From assembly GCA_013297865.1 (NCBI GenBank), contig JAAFIP010000003.1, positions 239,801 through 303,800 on the forward strand: 64,000 bases of DNA, written 5' to 3'. The stretch comes from Polaromonas sp. Its GTDB lineage: Bacteria > Pseudomonadota > Gammaproteobacteria > Burkholderiales > Burkholderiaceae_C. Positions 53,255 to 62,337 of the stretch are shown here, one piece after another. Below the pieces are notes generated by a model that was not told where the DNA came from, did not search any database, and saw only the letters and a list, made by a program, of their open reading frames with translations. The stretch's first letter is position 1; every line of letters begins with the position of its first letter. The position numbers and the translations under genes are program-made.

Positions 53255-54325
53255 TTAGTCAAAGTAGTGTCGTATGTTGTCAGGAAGACTGATCCCCGTT
53301 TGCTGGGCGCGCTCCAGGACCTGCCAATAGTAACGGTAACTGGCGCGGTCATGTAATTGGCCCTGAAAACTCGTGGGAGCCCAATCAACAATCGCGGCGG
53401 CAGCTATTATTTGTATAGCAACTTCCACCTCGGCCTGGCTCGGCGCGAAAGCAGCCAATATGGGGCGTATCTGGGCAGGATGTATGCTCCACATGCGGGT
53501 GTAGCCCAGCTCGCGGTACGCCCTGCGCGCAGCGGCCTGCATGGCCTGTGCGTCGGCAAACTCAGTGACCACGCAATGCGAAGGCACTTTGCCATGGGCA
53601 TGGCAGGCTGCGGCAATTTCGGTTTTGGCACGCATGACCAAGGGGTGCGTAAACTGCCCTGCGCTGCCCATGGCCTCAGACGGAATGGCCCCGCCGTGGG
53701 AGGATACAAAATCCATCAAACCAAAGCTGATGGACTGCACCCGCGGGTGCGCCGCGATGGCAAACACCTGGGCAATCGCTGCCGATGATTCAACCAGTAC
53801 ATGCAACGGAATATGCACGCCCCCGGCTGCATCCAGCGCCCGTGCAGCCTGCTGTACATCGCGCACGGATTCAACTTTGGGAATGGTGATGTAGGCCCAT
53901 GGTGACGCAGCGCCGTTAACCAAAATGTCAATATCCGAGGCAAAGGCTGGATGGTCCACAGGGTGCACGCGCACGCCTACCCGCGCAGCCGACTTGGCTT
54001 TATTTGCAGTGGTTTGAGTCGCTGCCGTGGCCAGACTTAGCACCAAGTGGGCGTGGTCCACTTCGCCGCCAGTGGGCGCGCCGTCTTCGCAATCCAGCGA
54101 TGCATCAAACACGCAGGCGCCGAACTCCTCGATCATCTCCGCCTGCAGCGCCAGCGACTTGCGCATGCGCGCCTCGACGCCGCTGTAATGGTCACACACG
54201 GGCAGTTGCACCCTGCCCGCCTGGGCTCCCAGCAGTACCTCACGTGGGTGGCTAGCCCCCACGCCGGTCACTGCGCTGCGCCCCGAGGGGGTAACGGCAG
54301 CTAGGGATAGCCCGACATCGTTCAT
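53255..54325 (-). CDS. HpcH/HpaI aldolase / citrate lyase family protein
   Basis: The protein has 356 residues. Metal-binding acidic residues of the CitE-like family are in VFDASLDCEDGAPTGGE and HVLVESSAAIAQ, and the barrel strand YITIPKVES carries the conserved Lys. The ending HDRASYRYYWQVLERA is typical of the CitE-like members found beside mdh. Such enzymes cleave malyl-CoA, citramalyl-CoA or citryl-CoA. It starts 7 bp after the mdh stop, so it is in the same operon. Residues about 302-316 are encoded by an antisense copy of the dispersed palindromic repeat (copy 11). Confidence 0.87.
   Translation of the reverse strand: MNDVGLSLAAVTPSGRSAVTGVGASHPREVLLGAQAGRVQLPVCDHYSGVEARMRKSLALQAEMIEEFGACVFDASLDCEDGAPTGGEVDHAHLVLSLATAATQTTANKAKSAARVGVRVHPVDHPAFASDIDILVNGAASPWAYITIPKVESVRDVQQAARALDAAGGVHIPLHVLVESSAAIAQVFAIAAHPRVQSISFGLMDFVSSHGGAIPSEAMGSAGQFTHPLVMRAKTEIAAACHAHGKVPSHCVVTEFADAQAMQAAARRAYRELGYTRMWSIHPAQIRPILAAFAPSQAEVEVAIQIIAAAAIVDWAPTSFQGQLHDRASYRYYWQVLERAQQTGISLPDNIRHYFD
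53378..53420 (-). repeat. Dispersed palindromic repeat, copy 11, inside the citrate-lyase-like gene
   Basis: AGCCCAATCAACAATCGCGG and CGGCAGCTATTATTTGTATA, then GC, match the repeat at about 80% of positions. The gene reads it on the strand opposite to copies 4 and 7, encoding AIQIIAAAAIVDWA. Confidence 0.72.
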
Positions 54326-54331
54326 GGCAAA

Positions 54332-55318
54332 TTACAGCAGGTGCTTGACGCCGTCTTTTTCGCCTTCCAGCTCGGCCAGCGTCTTGTTGATGCGCTCCTG
54401 GCTGAATGCGTCAATCCCCAGGCCTTCCACCAGCTTGTACTCACCGCCTTCGCAGGTGACCGGGAAGCCGAACATGGTGTCTTTGGGGATGCCATACTGG
54501 CCATCCGATGCGATACCCATGGTGACCCATTTGCCTTGAGTGCCCAGCGCCCAGTCGCGCATATGGTCAATGGCCGCATTGGCAGCCGATGCGGCAGATG
54601 ACACGCCACGCGCTTCGATGATGGCTGCGCCGCGCTTGCCCACGGTAGGCAGGAAGGTGTCAGCGTTCCACACCTGGTCGTTGATCATCTTGGCGACGCT
54701 TTCGCCCTTGATGGTGGCAAAGCGGTAGTCCGCGTACATGGTGGGCGAGTGGTTGCCCCACACCGCAAGTTTTTCGATGTCAGCCACGGCTTTGCCGGTT
54801 TTGGCAGCGATTTGCGAGGCCGCACGGTTGTGGTCCAGACGCAGCATGGCGGTGAAGTTCTTGCGTGGCAGATCGGGCGCGCTCTTCATGGCAATGTAGG
54901 CATTGGTGTTGGCTGGGTTGCCAACCACCAGGACTTTCACATTGCGGTTGGCTACTGCATTGAGTGCCTTGCCTTGGGCGGTGAAAATCTGTGCATTGGC
55001 GGCCAGCAGGTCGGCGCGCTCCATGCCAGGGCCGCGCGGGCGGGCACCAACCAGCAGGGCGTAGTCGGTGTCTTTGAACGCGGTCATTGGGTCAGAATGG
55101 GCTTCCATGCCAGCCAGCAGGGGGAAGGCACAGTCGTCGAGTTCCATCATCACGCCTTTGAGCGCTTTTTGCGGGCCTTCCACGGGCACTTCGAGCAGCT
55201 GCAGGATCACGGGCTGGTCTTTGCCCAGCATTTCGCCACTGGCGATGCGAAACAGCAGGGCGTAACCAATTTGACCAGCGGCACCGGTGACGGCCACGCG
55301 AACAGGCTTTTTGCTCAT
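54332..55318 (-). CDS. mdh: Malate dehydrogenase
   Basis: The protein has 328 residues. ATG 55318 follows GGAG by 6 bases. The NAD-binding loop is [19 protein letters not shown]. Substrate and catalytic loops are [45 protein letters not shown] and [14 protein letters not shown] (catalytic His). It is the NAD-dependent, MalDH-like form of beta-proteobacteria and converts malate to oxaloacetate. It heads the minus-strand TCA run and is divergent from the GntR gene. Confidence 0.97.
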   Translation of the reverse strand: MSKKPVRVAVTGAAGQIGYALLFRIASGEMLGKDQPVILQLLEVPVEGPQKALKGVMMELDDCAFPLLAGMEAHSDPMTAFKDTDYALLVGARPRGPGMERADLLAANAQIFTAQGKALNAVANRNVKVLVVGNPANTNAYIAMKSAPDLPRKNFTAMLRLDHNRAASQIAAKTGKAVADIEKLAVWGNHSPTMYADYRFATIKGESVAKMINDQVWNADTFLPTVGKRGAAIIEARGVSSAASAANAAIDHMRDWALGTQGKWVTMGIASDGQYGIPKDTMFGFPVTCEGGEYKLVEGLGIDAFSQERINKTLAELEGEKDGVKHLL

Positions 55319-55484
55319 GGGAGACTCCAAAGAATAATAAAAATGATAGGGGAAACGGGTGACAGAACGACGACTTCAGGCAAGGCGCGCCTCAGACGAG
55401 GCAGCCTGTTGTAAAGCAGATGTTGTGCGCTACAAAGCCCTAGAGTTTACCCTCGAAAAGCCGCTTTGGTCAATTTGTCTTATG

Positions 55485-55496
55485 TCTTATATAAGA
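55485..55496. promoter_or_regulatory. Perfect palindrome in the mdh/GntR divergent region
   Basis: TCTTATATAAGA is a 12-bp perfect palindrome, preceded by another TCTTA 7 bases upstream. It lies 66 bp before the GntR start and 166 bp before mdh, a typical place for a GntR operator. Binding is inferred. Confidence 0.6.
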
Positions 55497-55561
55497 TATG
55501 ATGTCATGGCTGGATTTCAAGTTGTTTTTCCCCATTTTTTGCGCATTATTCCCCTTTTTCA

Positions 55562-56341
55562 ATGGCTGCCGTTCCTCCCTTCGCTGATCCGTCTGCAGAT
55601 GCCGCTGCAGGCGCAGCCGTGGCGTTCAGCCCGCTGTACCAGCAAATCAAGGGCCTGATCCTGCAGAGCCTGCAGTCGGGCGAGTGGAAGCCCGGCGAGG
55701 CCATCCCCTCGGAGATGGAGCTGGCCGCGCGCTACCGCGTCAGCCAGGGCACAGTGCGCAAGGCCATTGACGAGCTGGCGGCAGATCACCTGGTGGTGCG
55801 CCGCCAGGGCAAAGGCACGTTTGTAGCCACCCACGCAGAAAACCATGTGCAGTTTCGCTTTCTCAAGCTGGTGCCCGACACTGGCGCACCTGGCAGCGAA
55901 GGCCCAGCCCAGCGCGACATCATTGACTGCCGCCGCATCCGGGCCAGTGCCGAGATCGCCCGCGCGCTGTCGCTGCGCTCTGGCGATGCCGTGCTGCAGG
56001 CACGCCGCGTGCTGAGCTATGCAGGCGTGCCCACCATTGTGGAAGACCTCTGGCTGCCTGCCACGCCATTCAAGGGCCTGACGGCAGAGCGCCTGTCTGA
56101 CTACCACGGCCCGATGTACGCGCTGTTTGAAACCGAGTTCAATGTGCGTATGGTGCGCGCGGACGAAAAAATCCGCGCCGTGCCCGCCGCCGATGGCCTG
56201 GACAGCCTGCTGCAGGTCAGCGCAGGCACCCCCTTGCTGAGCGTAGAGCGGATTGCCTATACTTACCAGGACATTCCGATGGAGCTGCGCCGCGGCTACT
56301 ACCGCACCGACACCCACCACTATCACAACCGCCTGAGCTGA
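55562..56341 (+). CDS. GntR family regulator, HutC subfamily
   Basis: The protein has 259 residues. An N-terminal winged helix domain spans about residues 22-92 (AFSPLYQQIKGLILQSLQSG, EAIPSEMELAARYRVSQGTV, RRQGKGTFVATH). A UTRA ligand-binding domain of the HutC/FarR class fills the C-terminus, ending RRGYYRTDTHHYHNRLS. It lies between mdh and sdh and is a good candidate regulator of both arms of this TCA cluster. The effector is probably a TCA-related metabolite, by inference. Confidence 0.92.
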   Translation: MAAVPPFADPSADAAAGAAVAFSPLYQQIKGLILQSLQSGEWKPGEAIPSEMELAARYRVSQGTVRKAIDELAADHLVVRRQGKGTFVATHAENHVQFRFLKLVPDTGAPGSEGPAQRDIIDCRRIRASAEIARALSLRSGDAVLQARRVLSYAGVPTIVEDLWLPATPFKGLTAERLSDYHGPMYALFETEFNVRMVRADEKIRAVPAADGLDSLLQVSAGTPLLSVERIAYTYQDIPMELRRGYYRTDTHHYHNRLS

Positions 56342-56374
56342 CCACAGGACAGTGAATTGATAGGTCAAATCAGT

Positions 56375-56421
56375 CCTCAGGCCAATAGAATATCGCGGGA
56401 GCAGCTATTTAATTTATAGCA
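56375..56421 (-). repeat. Dispersed palindromic repeat, copy 12
   Basis: CCTCAGGCCAATAGAATATC, then GCGGGAGCAGCTATTTAATT and TATAGC. It occupies the gap between the GntR and YdeI-like genes. Confidence 0.88.
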
Positions 56422-56442
56422 ATTAACTTCAGTTCACATGCC

Positions 56443-57006
56443 ATGGCACTCGCTCCTGAAGCACACAATTCGATCTACCTGCCCACGCGTGCGGCCTGGC
56501 GCATATGGCTGGCCCAGCACCATGCCAGCTGTGATGAGATGTGGCTGATCTATCCGGGCAAAGACTCGGGCCGAGAACGCGTGGCCTATGACGACGCTGT
56601 GGAAGAAGCGCTGTGCTTTGGCTGGATTGACGGGCTGGCCAAAAAGTTTGACGCCACTAGCAGCGCCCAGCGCTACACCCCGCGCAAGCCGCGCAGCAAC
56701 TGGTCTGAACTCAACAAAGAGCGCTGCCGCCGCCTGATAGCCCAGGAGCTGATGACGCAGGCAGGCCTGGCAGCGCTGGGCGACGCGCTGGAACGCCCCT
56801 TTGACTACCCTCAAGACATCCTTGCGGCGCTCAAGGCGCAGCCCAAGGCCTGGCGCTTTTTCAACCAGCAGCCCGAGTACTACCGCCGCATCCGCGTGGG
56901 CTATATCGACGAGGTGCGCAAAAATCCCAGCGAATACACCAAACGTCTGGAAAATTTCGTCAAGCTGACAGCCCAACAAAAGACCTTTGGCTCCCTCAAG
57001 CCCTGA
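56443..57006 (+). CDS. YdeI/OmpD-associated family protein
   Basis: This 187-residue protein shows the family pattern WRIWLAQHHASCDEMWLIYP, AVEEALCFGWIDGLAKKFD and RYTPRKPRSNWSELNKERC, with a C-terminal PEYYRRIRVGYIDEVRKNP. Members are sometimes called bacteriocin-protection proteins, but their biochemical role is undefined. It stands between the GntR and sdh genes with its own 100-bp upstream gap containing repeat copy 12. Confidence 0.85.
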   Translation: MALAPEAHNSIYLPTRAAWRIWLAQHHASCDEMWLIYPGKDSGRERVAYDDAVEEALCFGWIDGLAKKFDATSSAQRYTPRKPRSNWSELNKERCRRLIAQELMTQAGLAALGDALERPFDYPQDILAALKAQPKAWRFFNQQPEYYRRIRVGYIDEVRKNPSEYTKRLENFVKLTAQQKTFGSLKP

Positions 57007-57099
57007 GCTGCGCGCTGCGCACCCCTAATGCCGCCTGAAAGACAGTTTTCCGATAAAAATCGATGACATTACACCGCCGTGCACAAGAATGATGCTGCA

Positions 57100-57129
57100 T
57101 TGCAATAGAATTTGAAGGTTTGGCACAAT
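57100..57129 (+). promoter_or_regulatory. Candidate sigma-70 promoter for the sdh operon
   Basis: TTGCAA (57100-57105) and CACAAT (57124-57129) are separated by 18 bases, and sdhC begins 44 bp further on. The match is moderate. Confidence 0.4.
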
Positions 57130-57172
57130 AGCCGAGTTACCGAGCAGTTACCTCTCCCAAAGAAAGCCACCT

Positions 57173-57616
57173 ATGTCAATCGAAGCGACTAACGTAGCCA
57201 AAAAGCGGCCCGAGTTCCGCAACATCAACGCCTTCAAAGACCTCACCACCTACCGCCTGCCCATGGCTGGCGTCGTGTCCATCTTGCACCGCATCAGTGG
57301 CGCGATCATGTTTTTGCTGATGCCCTTCATCATCTGGATGTTCGACACCTCGCTGTCGTCGGAGATCTCGTTTGCCAAATTCAAGGCTGCGTTCAATGTG
57401 GGCATGCTGGGCTTGCCCGGTTTTCTGTGGAAGCTGGTGGCACTGGCCCTGATCTGGGCCTTCCTGCACCACCTGGTTGCGGGCCTGCGTCACCTGTGGA
57501 TGGACATTAACCACGCGGTGACCAAGGAATTCGGCAAAAGCTCGGCTATCGCCACTTTGGCCATCAGCATCAGCCTGACACTGATCCTCGGCGCCAAGCT
57601 GTTTGGCCTGTACTGA
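57173..57616 (+). CDS. sdhC: Succinate dehydrogenase cytochrome b556 subunit
   Basis: This is a 147-residue protein with three membrane helices. Its opening RPEFRNINAFKDLTTYRLPM followed by SILHRISGAIMFLLMP contains the heme/quinone-pocket Ser and Arg of SdhC. The helix with HHLVAGLRHLWMD carries the heme-ligand His. It anchors the catalytic SdhAB dimer to the inner membrane and starts the operon sdhCDAB-sdhE-gltA. Confidence 0.95.
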   Translation: MSIEATNVAKKRPEFRNINAFKDLTTYRLPMAGVVSILHRISGAIMFLLMPFIIWMFDTSLSSEISFAKFKAAFNVGMLGLPGFLWKLVALALIWAFLHHLVAGLRHLWMDINHAVTKEFGKSSAIATLAISISLTLILGAKLFGLY

Positions 57617-57661
57617 TACCCCACACCGTCCAATACACATACAACGAACAGGTAAACCAAC

Positions 57662-58027
57662 ATGGCAGTGAATTACGGCTCCAAGCGCTCGGTGGTGGGC
57701 GCGCACTATGGCTTCAAAGACTGGCTCAGCCAGCGCGTCACCGCAGCGCTGATGGCGCTGTTCACCGTGCTGGTGATCATCCGCCTGGCGCTGATCAAAG
57801 GCCCGGTGGGTTATGAATCTTGGGCGAGAATCTTCGCCCCGCAATGGATGAAGGTACTGACCTTCGTCATCATCATTGCCCTGCTCTACCACGTGTGGGT
57901 GGGTATGCGAGATATCTGGATGGACTACGTCAAGCCGGTGGCTGTGCGTCTGTCACTGCAGGTTGCCACTATGGTGTGGCTGGTGGGCTGTGCAGGCTGG
58001 GCAGTCCAAGTATTGTGGAGAATCTGA
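57662..58027 (+). CDS. sdhD: Succinate dehydrogenase membrane anchor subunit
   Basis: The protein has 121 residues and three helices. GAHYGFKDWLSQRVTAALMA and LLYHVWVGMRDIWMDYVKP carry the SdhD Arg and the heme-ligand His. It pairs with SdhC. Only 2 bp separate its stop from sdhA, so translation is likely coupled. Confidence 0.94.
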   Translation: MAVNYGSKRSVVGAHYGFKDWLSQRVTAALMALFTVLVIIRLALIKGPVGYESWARIFAPQWMKVLTFVIIIALLYHVWVGMRDIWMDYVKPVAVRLSLQVATMVWLVGCAGWAVQVLWRI

Positions 58028-58029
58028 AA

Positions 58030-59817
58030 ATGGCCGCTATTTCCAAACGCAAATTTGATGTCGTGATTGTGGGCGCAGGTGGCTCGGGCATGCGTGCCTC
58101 GCTGCAGCTGGCGCGCGCAGGCCTGAATGTGGCCGTACTGTCCAAAGTGTTTCCCACCCGCAGCCACACCGTGGCTGCGCAAGGCGGCATTGGCGCCTCT
58201 CTGGGCAACATGAACGAAGACAACTGGCACTACCACTTCTATGACACCGTCAAGGGCAGTGACTGGCTGGGCGACCAGGACGCGATTGAGTTCATGTGCC
58301 GCGAAGCCCCCAAGGTAGTCTATGACCTGGAGCACATGGGCATGCCCTTTGACCGCAACCCCGATGGCACGATTTACCAGCGCCCATTTGGCGGCCACAC
58401 CGCCAACTACGGCGAAAAAGCTGTCGAGCGTGCCTGCGCCGCGGCTGACCGCACAGGCCACGCCATGCTGCACACCCTGTACCAGCAGAACGTCAAGGCC
58501 AAGACCACGTTCTTCGTCGAATGGATGGCGCAGGATTTGATCATGGATGCCGACGGCGAGTGTGTGGGCGTCACAGCCATTGAGATGGAAACCGGCGAGC
58601 TGCATATTTTTGAAGCCAAGACCACGCTGCTGGCCACCGGCGGCGCAGGCCGCATCTTTGCTGCCTCAACCAATGCATTCATCAACACCGGCGACGGCCT
58701 GGGCATGGCCGCACGCGCAGGCATTGCGCTGGAAGACATGGAGTTCTGGCAGTTTCACCCCACCGGCGTGGCTGGCGCAGGCGTGCTGCTGACCGAAGGC
58801 TGCCGTGGCGAAGGCGCCATCTTGCTCAACAGCAATGGCGAGCGCTTCATGGAGCGCTATGCCCCCACACTGAAAGACCTGGCTCCGCGCGACTTTGTCT
58901 CGCGCTGCATGGACCAGGAGATCAAGGAAGGCCGCGGCTGCGGCCCCAAGAAGGACTACATCCACCTCAAGCTGGACCATCTGGGCGCAGACACCATCCA
59001 CAAGCGCCTGCCCTCGGTCTATGAGATTGGCCACAACTTTGCCAACGTGGACATCACCAAGGAACCGATCCCCGTGGTGCCCACCATCCACTACCAGATG
59101 GGTGGTATCCCCACCAACATCAACGGCCAGGTGGTCACACAGAAGAACGGCCAGGACAATGCGGTGGTCGGCGGCCTGTATGCGGTGGGCGAATGCTCCT
59201 GCGTCAGCGTGCACGGCGCCAACCGCCTGGGCACCAACTCCCTGCTCGATCTGCTGGTGTTTGGCCGCGCGGCGGGCAACCACATTGTCGAGCACCACAA
59301 CAAGACCAAGTCGCACAAAGCTCTGCCTGCAGAAGCGGCCGACCTCACGAATGCACGTTTGGCCCGCCTGGACAGCGCCAAGGACGGCGAATACGCCCAG
59401 ACCGTGGCCAACGACATCCGCGACACCATGCAGCTGCATGCCGGTGTGTTCCGCACCCAGGCCTCGCTGGACGAAGGCGTGAAGAAAGTCGCTGCACTGC
59501 GCGAGCGCGTCAACGCCATTGGCCTCAAAGACAACTCCAAAGTGTTCAACACCGCGCGCATCGAGGCGCTGGAAGTGGACAACCTGATCGAGTCGGCCCA
59601 GGCCACCATCATGTCCGCTGCAGCCCGCAAGGAAAGCCGCGGCGCACACTCTGTGGCTGACTATGACGACACGCCCGAGTTTCCCAACGGCCGCAACGAC
59701 AAGGAATGGCATAAGCACAGTCTTTGGTACAAAGACGGCAACCGCCTGAGCTACAAGGGCGTGCAGATGAAACCGCTGACCGTGGAGTCCGTGCCGCTCA
59801 AGACACGTACTTTCTGA
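58030..59817 (+). CDS. sdhA: Succinate dehydrogenase flavoprotein subunit
   Basis: The protein has 595 residues. The ATG at 58030 was chosen for the start MAAISKRKFDVVIVGAGGSG; an open frame extends far upstream but overlaps sdhD. FAD binding is covalent at the His in SHTVAAQGGIGASLGN. Active-site segments are HPTGVAGAGVLLTEGCRGEG and GECSCVSVHGANRLGTNSLL. It oxidises succinate to fumarate in complex II. Confidence 0.98.
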   Translation: MAAISKRKFDVVIVGAGGSGMRASLQLARAGLNVAVLSKVFPTRSHTVAAQGGIGASLGNMNEDNWHYHFYDTVKGSDWLGDQDAIEFMCREAPKVVYDLEHMGMPFDRNPDGTIYQRPFGGHTANYGEKAVERACAAADRTGHAMLHTLYQQNVKAKTTFFVEWMAQDLIMDADGECVGVTAIEMETGELHIFEAKTTLLATGGAGRIFAASTNAFINTGDGLGMAARAGIALEDMEFWQFHPTGVAGAGVLLTEGCRGEGAILLNSNGERFMERYAPTLKDLAPRDFVSRCMDQEIKEGRGCGPKKDYIHLKLDHLGADTIHKRLPSVYEIGHNFANVDITKEPIPVVPTIHYQMGGIPTNINGQVVTQKNGQDNAVVGGLYAVGECSCVSVHGANRLGTNSLLDLLVFGRAAGNHIVEHHNKTKSHKALPAEAADLTNARLARLDSAKDGEYAQTVANDIRDTMQLHAGVFRTQASLDEGVKKVAALRERVNAIGLKDNSKVFNTARIEALEVDNLIESAQATIMSAAARKESRGAHSVADYDDTPEFPNGRNDKEWHKHSLWYKDGNRLSYKGVQMKPLTVESVPLKTRTF

Positions 59818-59878
59818 TGGCCCTGGGCGCAGGCCCCGCTGAGCAGACGCATTCGACACAGTATTACCGGAGTTAGAC

Positions 59879-60583
59879 ATGACCAAGCGCACTTTCAAAA
59901 TCTACCGCTACGATCCTGACCAGGATGCCAAGCCGTACATGCAGACCATCGAGGTAGAGCTGGACGGCTCGGAGCGCATGTTGCTGGACGCGCTGATGAA
60001 GCTCAAGGAGCAGGACCCCACCATCAGCTTTCGCCGCTCTTGCCGCGAAGGCGTGTGCGGCTCGGACGCGATGAACATCAATGGCAAGAACGGCCTGGCC
60101 TGCCTGACCAATATGCGCACGCTGCCCGGGGTCATCACACTCAAGCCCCTGCCGGGCCTGCCGGTGATCCGCGACCTGATCGTGGACATGACGCAGTTCT
60201 TCAAGCAGTACAACTCCATCAAGCCGTACCTGATCAACGACACTATCCCGCCCGAAAAAGAGCGCCTGCAGTCGCCTGAAGAGCGTGAAGAGCTCAACGG
60301 CCTGTACGAGTGCATTCTGTGCGCCAGCTGCTCCACATCGTGCCCCAGCTTCTGGTGGAACCCCGACAAGTTCGTCGGCCCGGCCGGTCTGCTGCAGGCC
60401 TACCGCTTCATCGCTGACAGCCGCGACCAGGGCACCGCCGAGCGCTTGGACAACCTGGAAGACCCCTACCGGCTGTTCCGCTGCCACACCATCATGAACT
60501 GTGTGGACGTCTGCCCCAAGGGCCTGAACCCGACCAAGGCGATTGGCAAGATCAAGGAAATGATGGTGCTGCGCGCCGTCTGA
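59879..60583 (+). CDS. sdhB: Succinate dehydrogenase iron-sulfur subunit
   Basis: The protein has 234 residues. The N-terminal 2Fe-2S domain has [20 protein letters not shown] with LACLTNM. The C-terminal 4Fe-4S and 3Fe-4S sites are [20 protein letters not shown] and [17 protein letters not shown]. It passes electrons from FAD to the quinone. It follows sdhA by 61 bp. Confidence 0.97.
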   Translation: MTKRTFKIYRYDPDQDAKPYMQTIEVELDGSERMLLDALMKLKEQDPTISFRRSCREGVCGSDAMNINGKNGLACLTNMRTLPGVITLKPLPGLPVIRDLIVDMTQFFKQYNSIKPYLINDTIPPEKERLQSPEEREELNGLYECILCASCSTSCPSFWWNPDKFVGPAGLLQAYRFIADSRDQGTAERLDNLEDPYRLFRCHTIMNCVDVCPKGLNPTKAIGKIKEMMVLRAV

Positions 60584-60611
60584 GTGCGCTGGCCCTGACC
60601 TGGCACACACC

Positions 60612-60932
60612 ATGACCGATCTGGTTGCCACGATCGATGCGCCTGATGGCCCAGACGCCCTGCTGGGCGAGCGCGAGCTGTCCAAGCTGCGCTGGCGCAC
60701 CCGCCGTGGCCTGCTGGAAAACGATCTGTTCATCGAGCGGTTTTTCAACCGGTATGCCGGACAGCTCACCGTCAGGCAGGCGAATAGTTTGAATGCTCTA
60801 ATGGATCTGTCGGACAATGACCTGCTGGATCTGCATTTGAAGCGCAAGACCGTGGCCCAGGTCAGACCCGAGTTTGATACCCCTGATATTCAACACATAT
60901 TGCAGATGCTGCAGCAAAAAGCCCCCGTTTAA
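60612..60932 (+). CDS. sdhE: FAD assembly factor SdhE
   Basis: The protein has 106 residues with the SdhE core KLRWRTRRGLLENDLFIERF, whose R-G-x-x-E motif is needed to attach FAD to SdhA. The C-terminal helices are LTVRQANSLNALMDLSDNDL. It lies 28 bp after sdhB, as is common in beta-proteobacteria. Confidence 0.94.
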   Translation: MTDLVATIDAPDGPDALLGERELSKLRWRTRRGLLENDLFIERFFNRYAGQLTVRQANSLNALMDLSDNDLLDLHLKRKTVAQVRPEFDTPDIQHILQMLQQKAPV

Positions 60933-60965
60933 AAACATATATCGCGAAACAGTAAAGGTGCCTGA

Positions 60966-62276
60966 ATGAAACTATCCGATAACAAAGCCACCCTGTCGTT
61001 CTCCAACGGCAGCCCCAGCGTTGAGCTGCCCGTCTACCAGGGCAGCATTGGCCCCGATGTGGTCGATATCCGCAAGCTCTATGCCCAGACCGGCATGTTC
61101 ACCTACGATCCCGGCTTCATGAGCACGGCGGCCACCCAGTCAGGCATCACCTATATTGACGGCGACAAGGGCGAGCTGCTGTACCGCGGCTACCCCATCG
61201 AGCAACTGGCCACCAACTGCGACTTTCTGGAAACCTGCCATCTGCTGCTGTACGGCAACCTGCCCAACACCGCACAAAAGGCTGACTTCACCAAGCGCGT
61301 GACCATGCACACCATGGTCAATGAGCAGATGCAGTTCTTCCTGCGCGGTTTCCGCCGTGATGCCCACCCCATGGCCATCATGACCGGCCTGGTGGGTGCC
61401 CTGTCGGCCTTCTACCATGACAGCACCGACATCACCAATGCCGAGCACCGCGACATTTCGGCCATTCGCCTGATTGCCAAGATGCCCACCCTGGTGGCCA
61501 TGGCTTACAAATACAGCGTCGGCCAGCCTTTTGTCTATCCGAAGAACGATCTGAGCTACGCCGGCAACTTCCTGCGCATGATGTTTGCCAACCCCTGCGA
61601 GGAATACAAGGTCAACCCCGTGATCGAGCGCGCCATGGACCGCATTTTCACGCTGCATGCCGACCACGAGCAAAACGCCTCCACCTCCACGGTGCGCCTG
61701 TGCGGCAGCTCGGGCACCAACCCGTTTGCGGCCATCGCAGCGGGCGTGGCCTGCCTGTGGGGCCCTTCGCACGGTGGTGCCAACGAAGCCGCGCTGAACA
61801 TGCTGGAAGACATCCAGAAAATGGGCGGCGTGGCCAAAGTAGGCGAGTTCATCGACAAGGTCAAGGACAAAAACTCCGGCGTCAAGCTCATGGGCTTTGG
61901 CCACCGCGTGTACAAAAACTACGACCCGCGCGCCAAGCTGATGCAGGAAACCTGCAAGGAAGTGCTCAACGAACTGGGCCTGCACAATGACCCGCTGTTC
62001 AAGCTGGCCATGCAGCTGGAGAAAATCGCCCTCGAAGACGACTACTTCGTGCAGCGCAAGCTCTACCCTAACGTCGACTTCTACAGCGGCATCGTGCAGC
62101 GCGCCATCGGCATCCCCGTGAGCATGTTCACCGCCATCTTCGCACTGGCACGCACCGTGGGCTGGATCGCCCAGCTCAACGAAATGATTGGCGACCCCGA
62201 GTACAAGATCGGCCGCCCACGCCAGCTGTTCACCGGCTCGGTCAAACGCGACGTACAGCCACTGGCCAAGCGCTGA
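60966..62276 (+). CDS. gltA: Citrate synthase
   Basis: This 436-residue enzyme condenses acetyl-CoA and oxaloacetate. Its catalytic His are in [12 protein letters not shown] and [14 protein letters not shown], with the Asp in [16 protein letters not shown]. The N-terminal domain, which includes the [20 protein letters not shown] stretch, marks it as the large hexameric type found in Gram-negative bacteria, often inhibited by NADH. It is the last gene of the sdh operon and has its own terminator. Confidence 0.98.
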   Translation: MKLSDNKATLSFSNGSPSVELPVYQGSIGPDVVDIRKLYAQTGMFTYDPGFMSTAATQSGITYIDGDKGELLYRGYPIEQLATNCDFLETCHLLLYGNLPNTAQKADFTKRVTMHTMVNEQMQFFLRGFRRDAHPMAIMTGLVGALSAFYHDSTDITNAEHRDISAIRLIAKMPTLVAMAYKYSVGQPFVYPKNDLSYAGNFLRMMFANPCEEYKVNPVIERAMDRIFTLHADHEQNASTSTVRLCGSSGTNPFAAIAAGVACLWGPSHGGANEAALNMLEDIQKMGGVAKVGEFIDKVKDKNSGVKLMGFGHRVYKNYDPRAKLMQETCKEVLNELGLHNDPLFKLAMQLEKIALEDDYFVQRKLYPNVDFYSGIVQRAIGIPVSMFTAIFALARTVGWIAQLNEMIGDPEYKIGRPRQLFTGSVKRDVQPLAKR

Positions 62277-62297
62277 TTTTTAAAGCATCTGCCCTGC

Positions 62298-62332
62298 AAA
62301 GCCCGCTGATTCACCAGTCAGCGGGCTTTTTT
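62298..62332 (+). terminator. Rho-independent terminator after gltA
   Basis: AAAGCCCGCTGA and TCAGCGGGCTTT form a 12-bp perfect stem with an 8-base loop and a T-run. It lies 21 bp after the gltA stop. Confidence 0.95.
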
Positions 62333-62337
62333 AATGG

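Noticed and set aside
57820-58029. Upstream extension of the sdhA frame
   Set aside because: It overlaps sdhD, and the family N-terminus begins at the ATG at 58030.
60933-60965. Repeat-like TATATCGCGAAACAGTAAAG before gltA
   Set aside because: The similarity to the repeat core is short, and both hairpins are missing.
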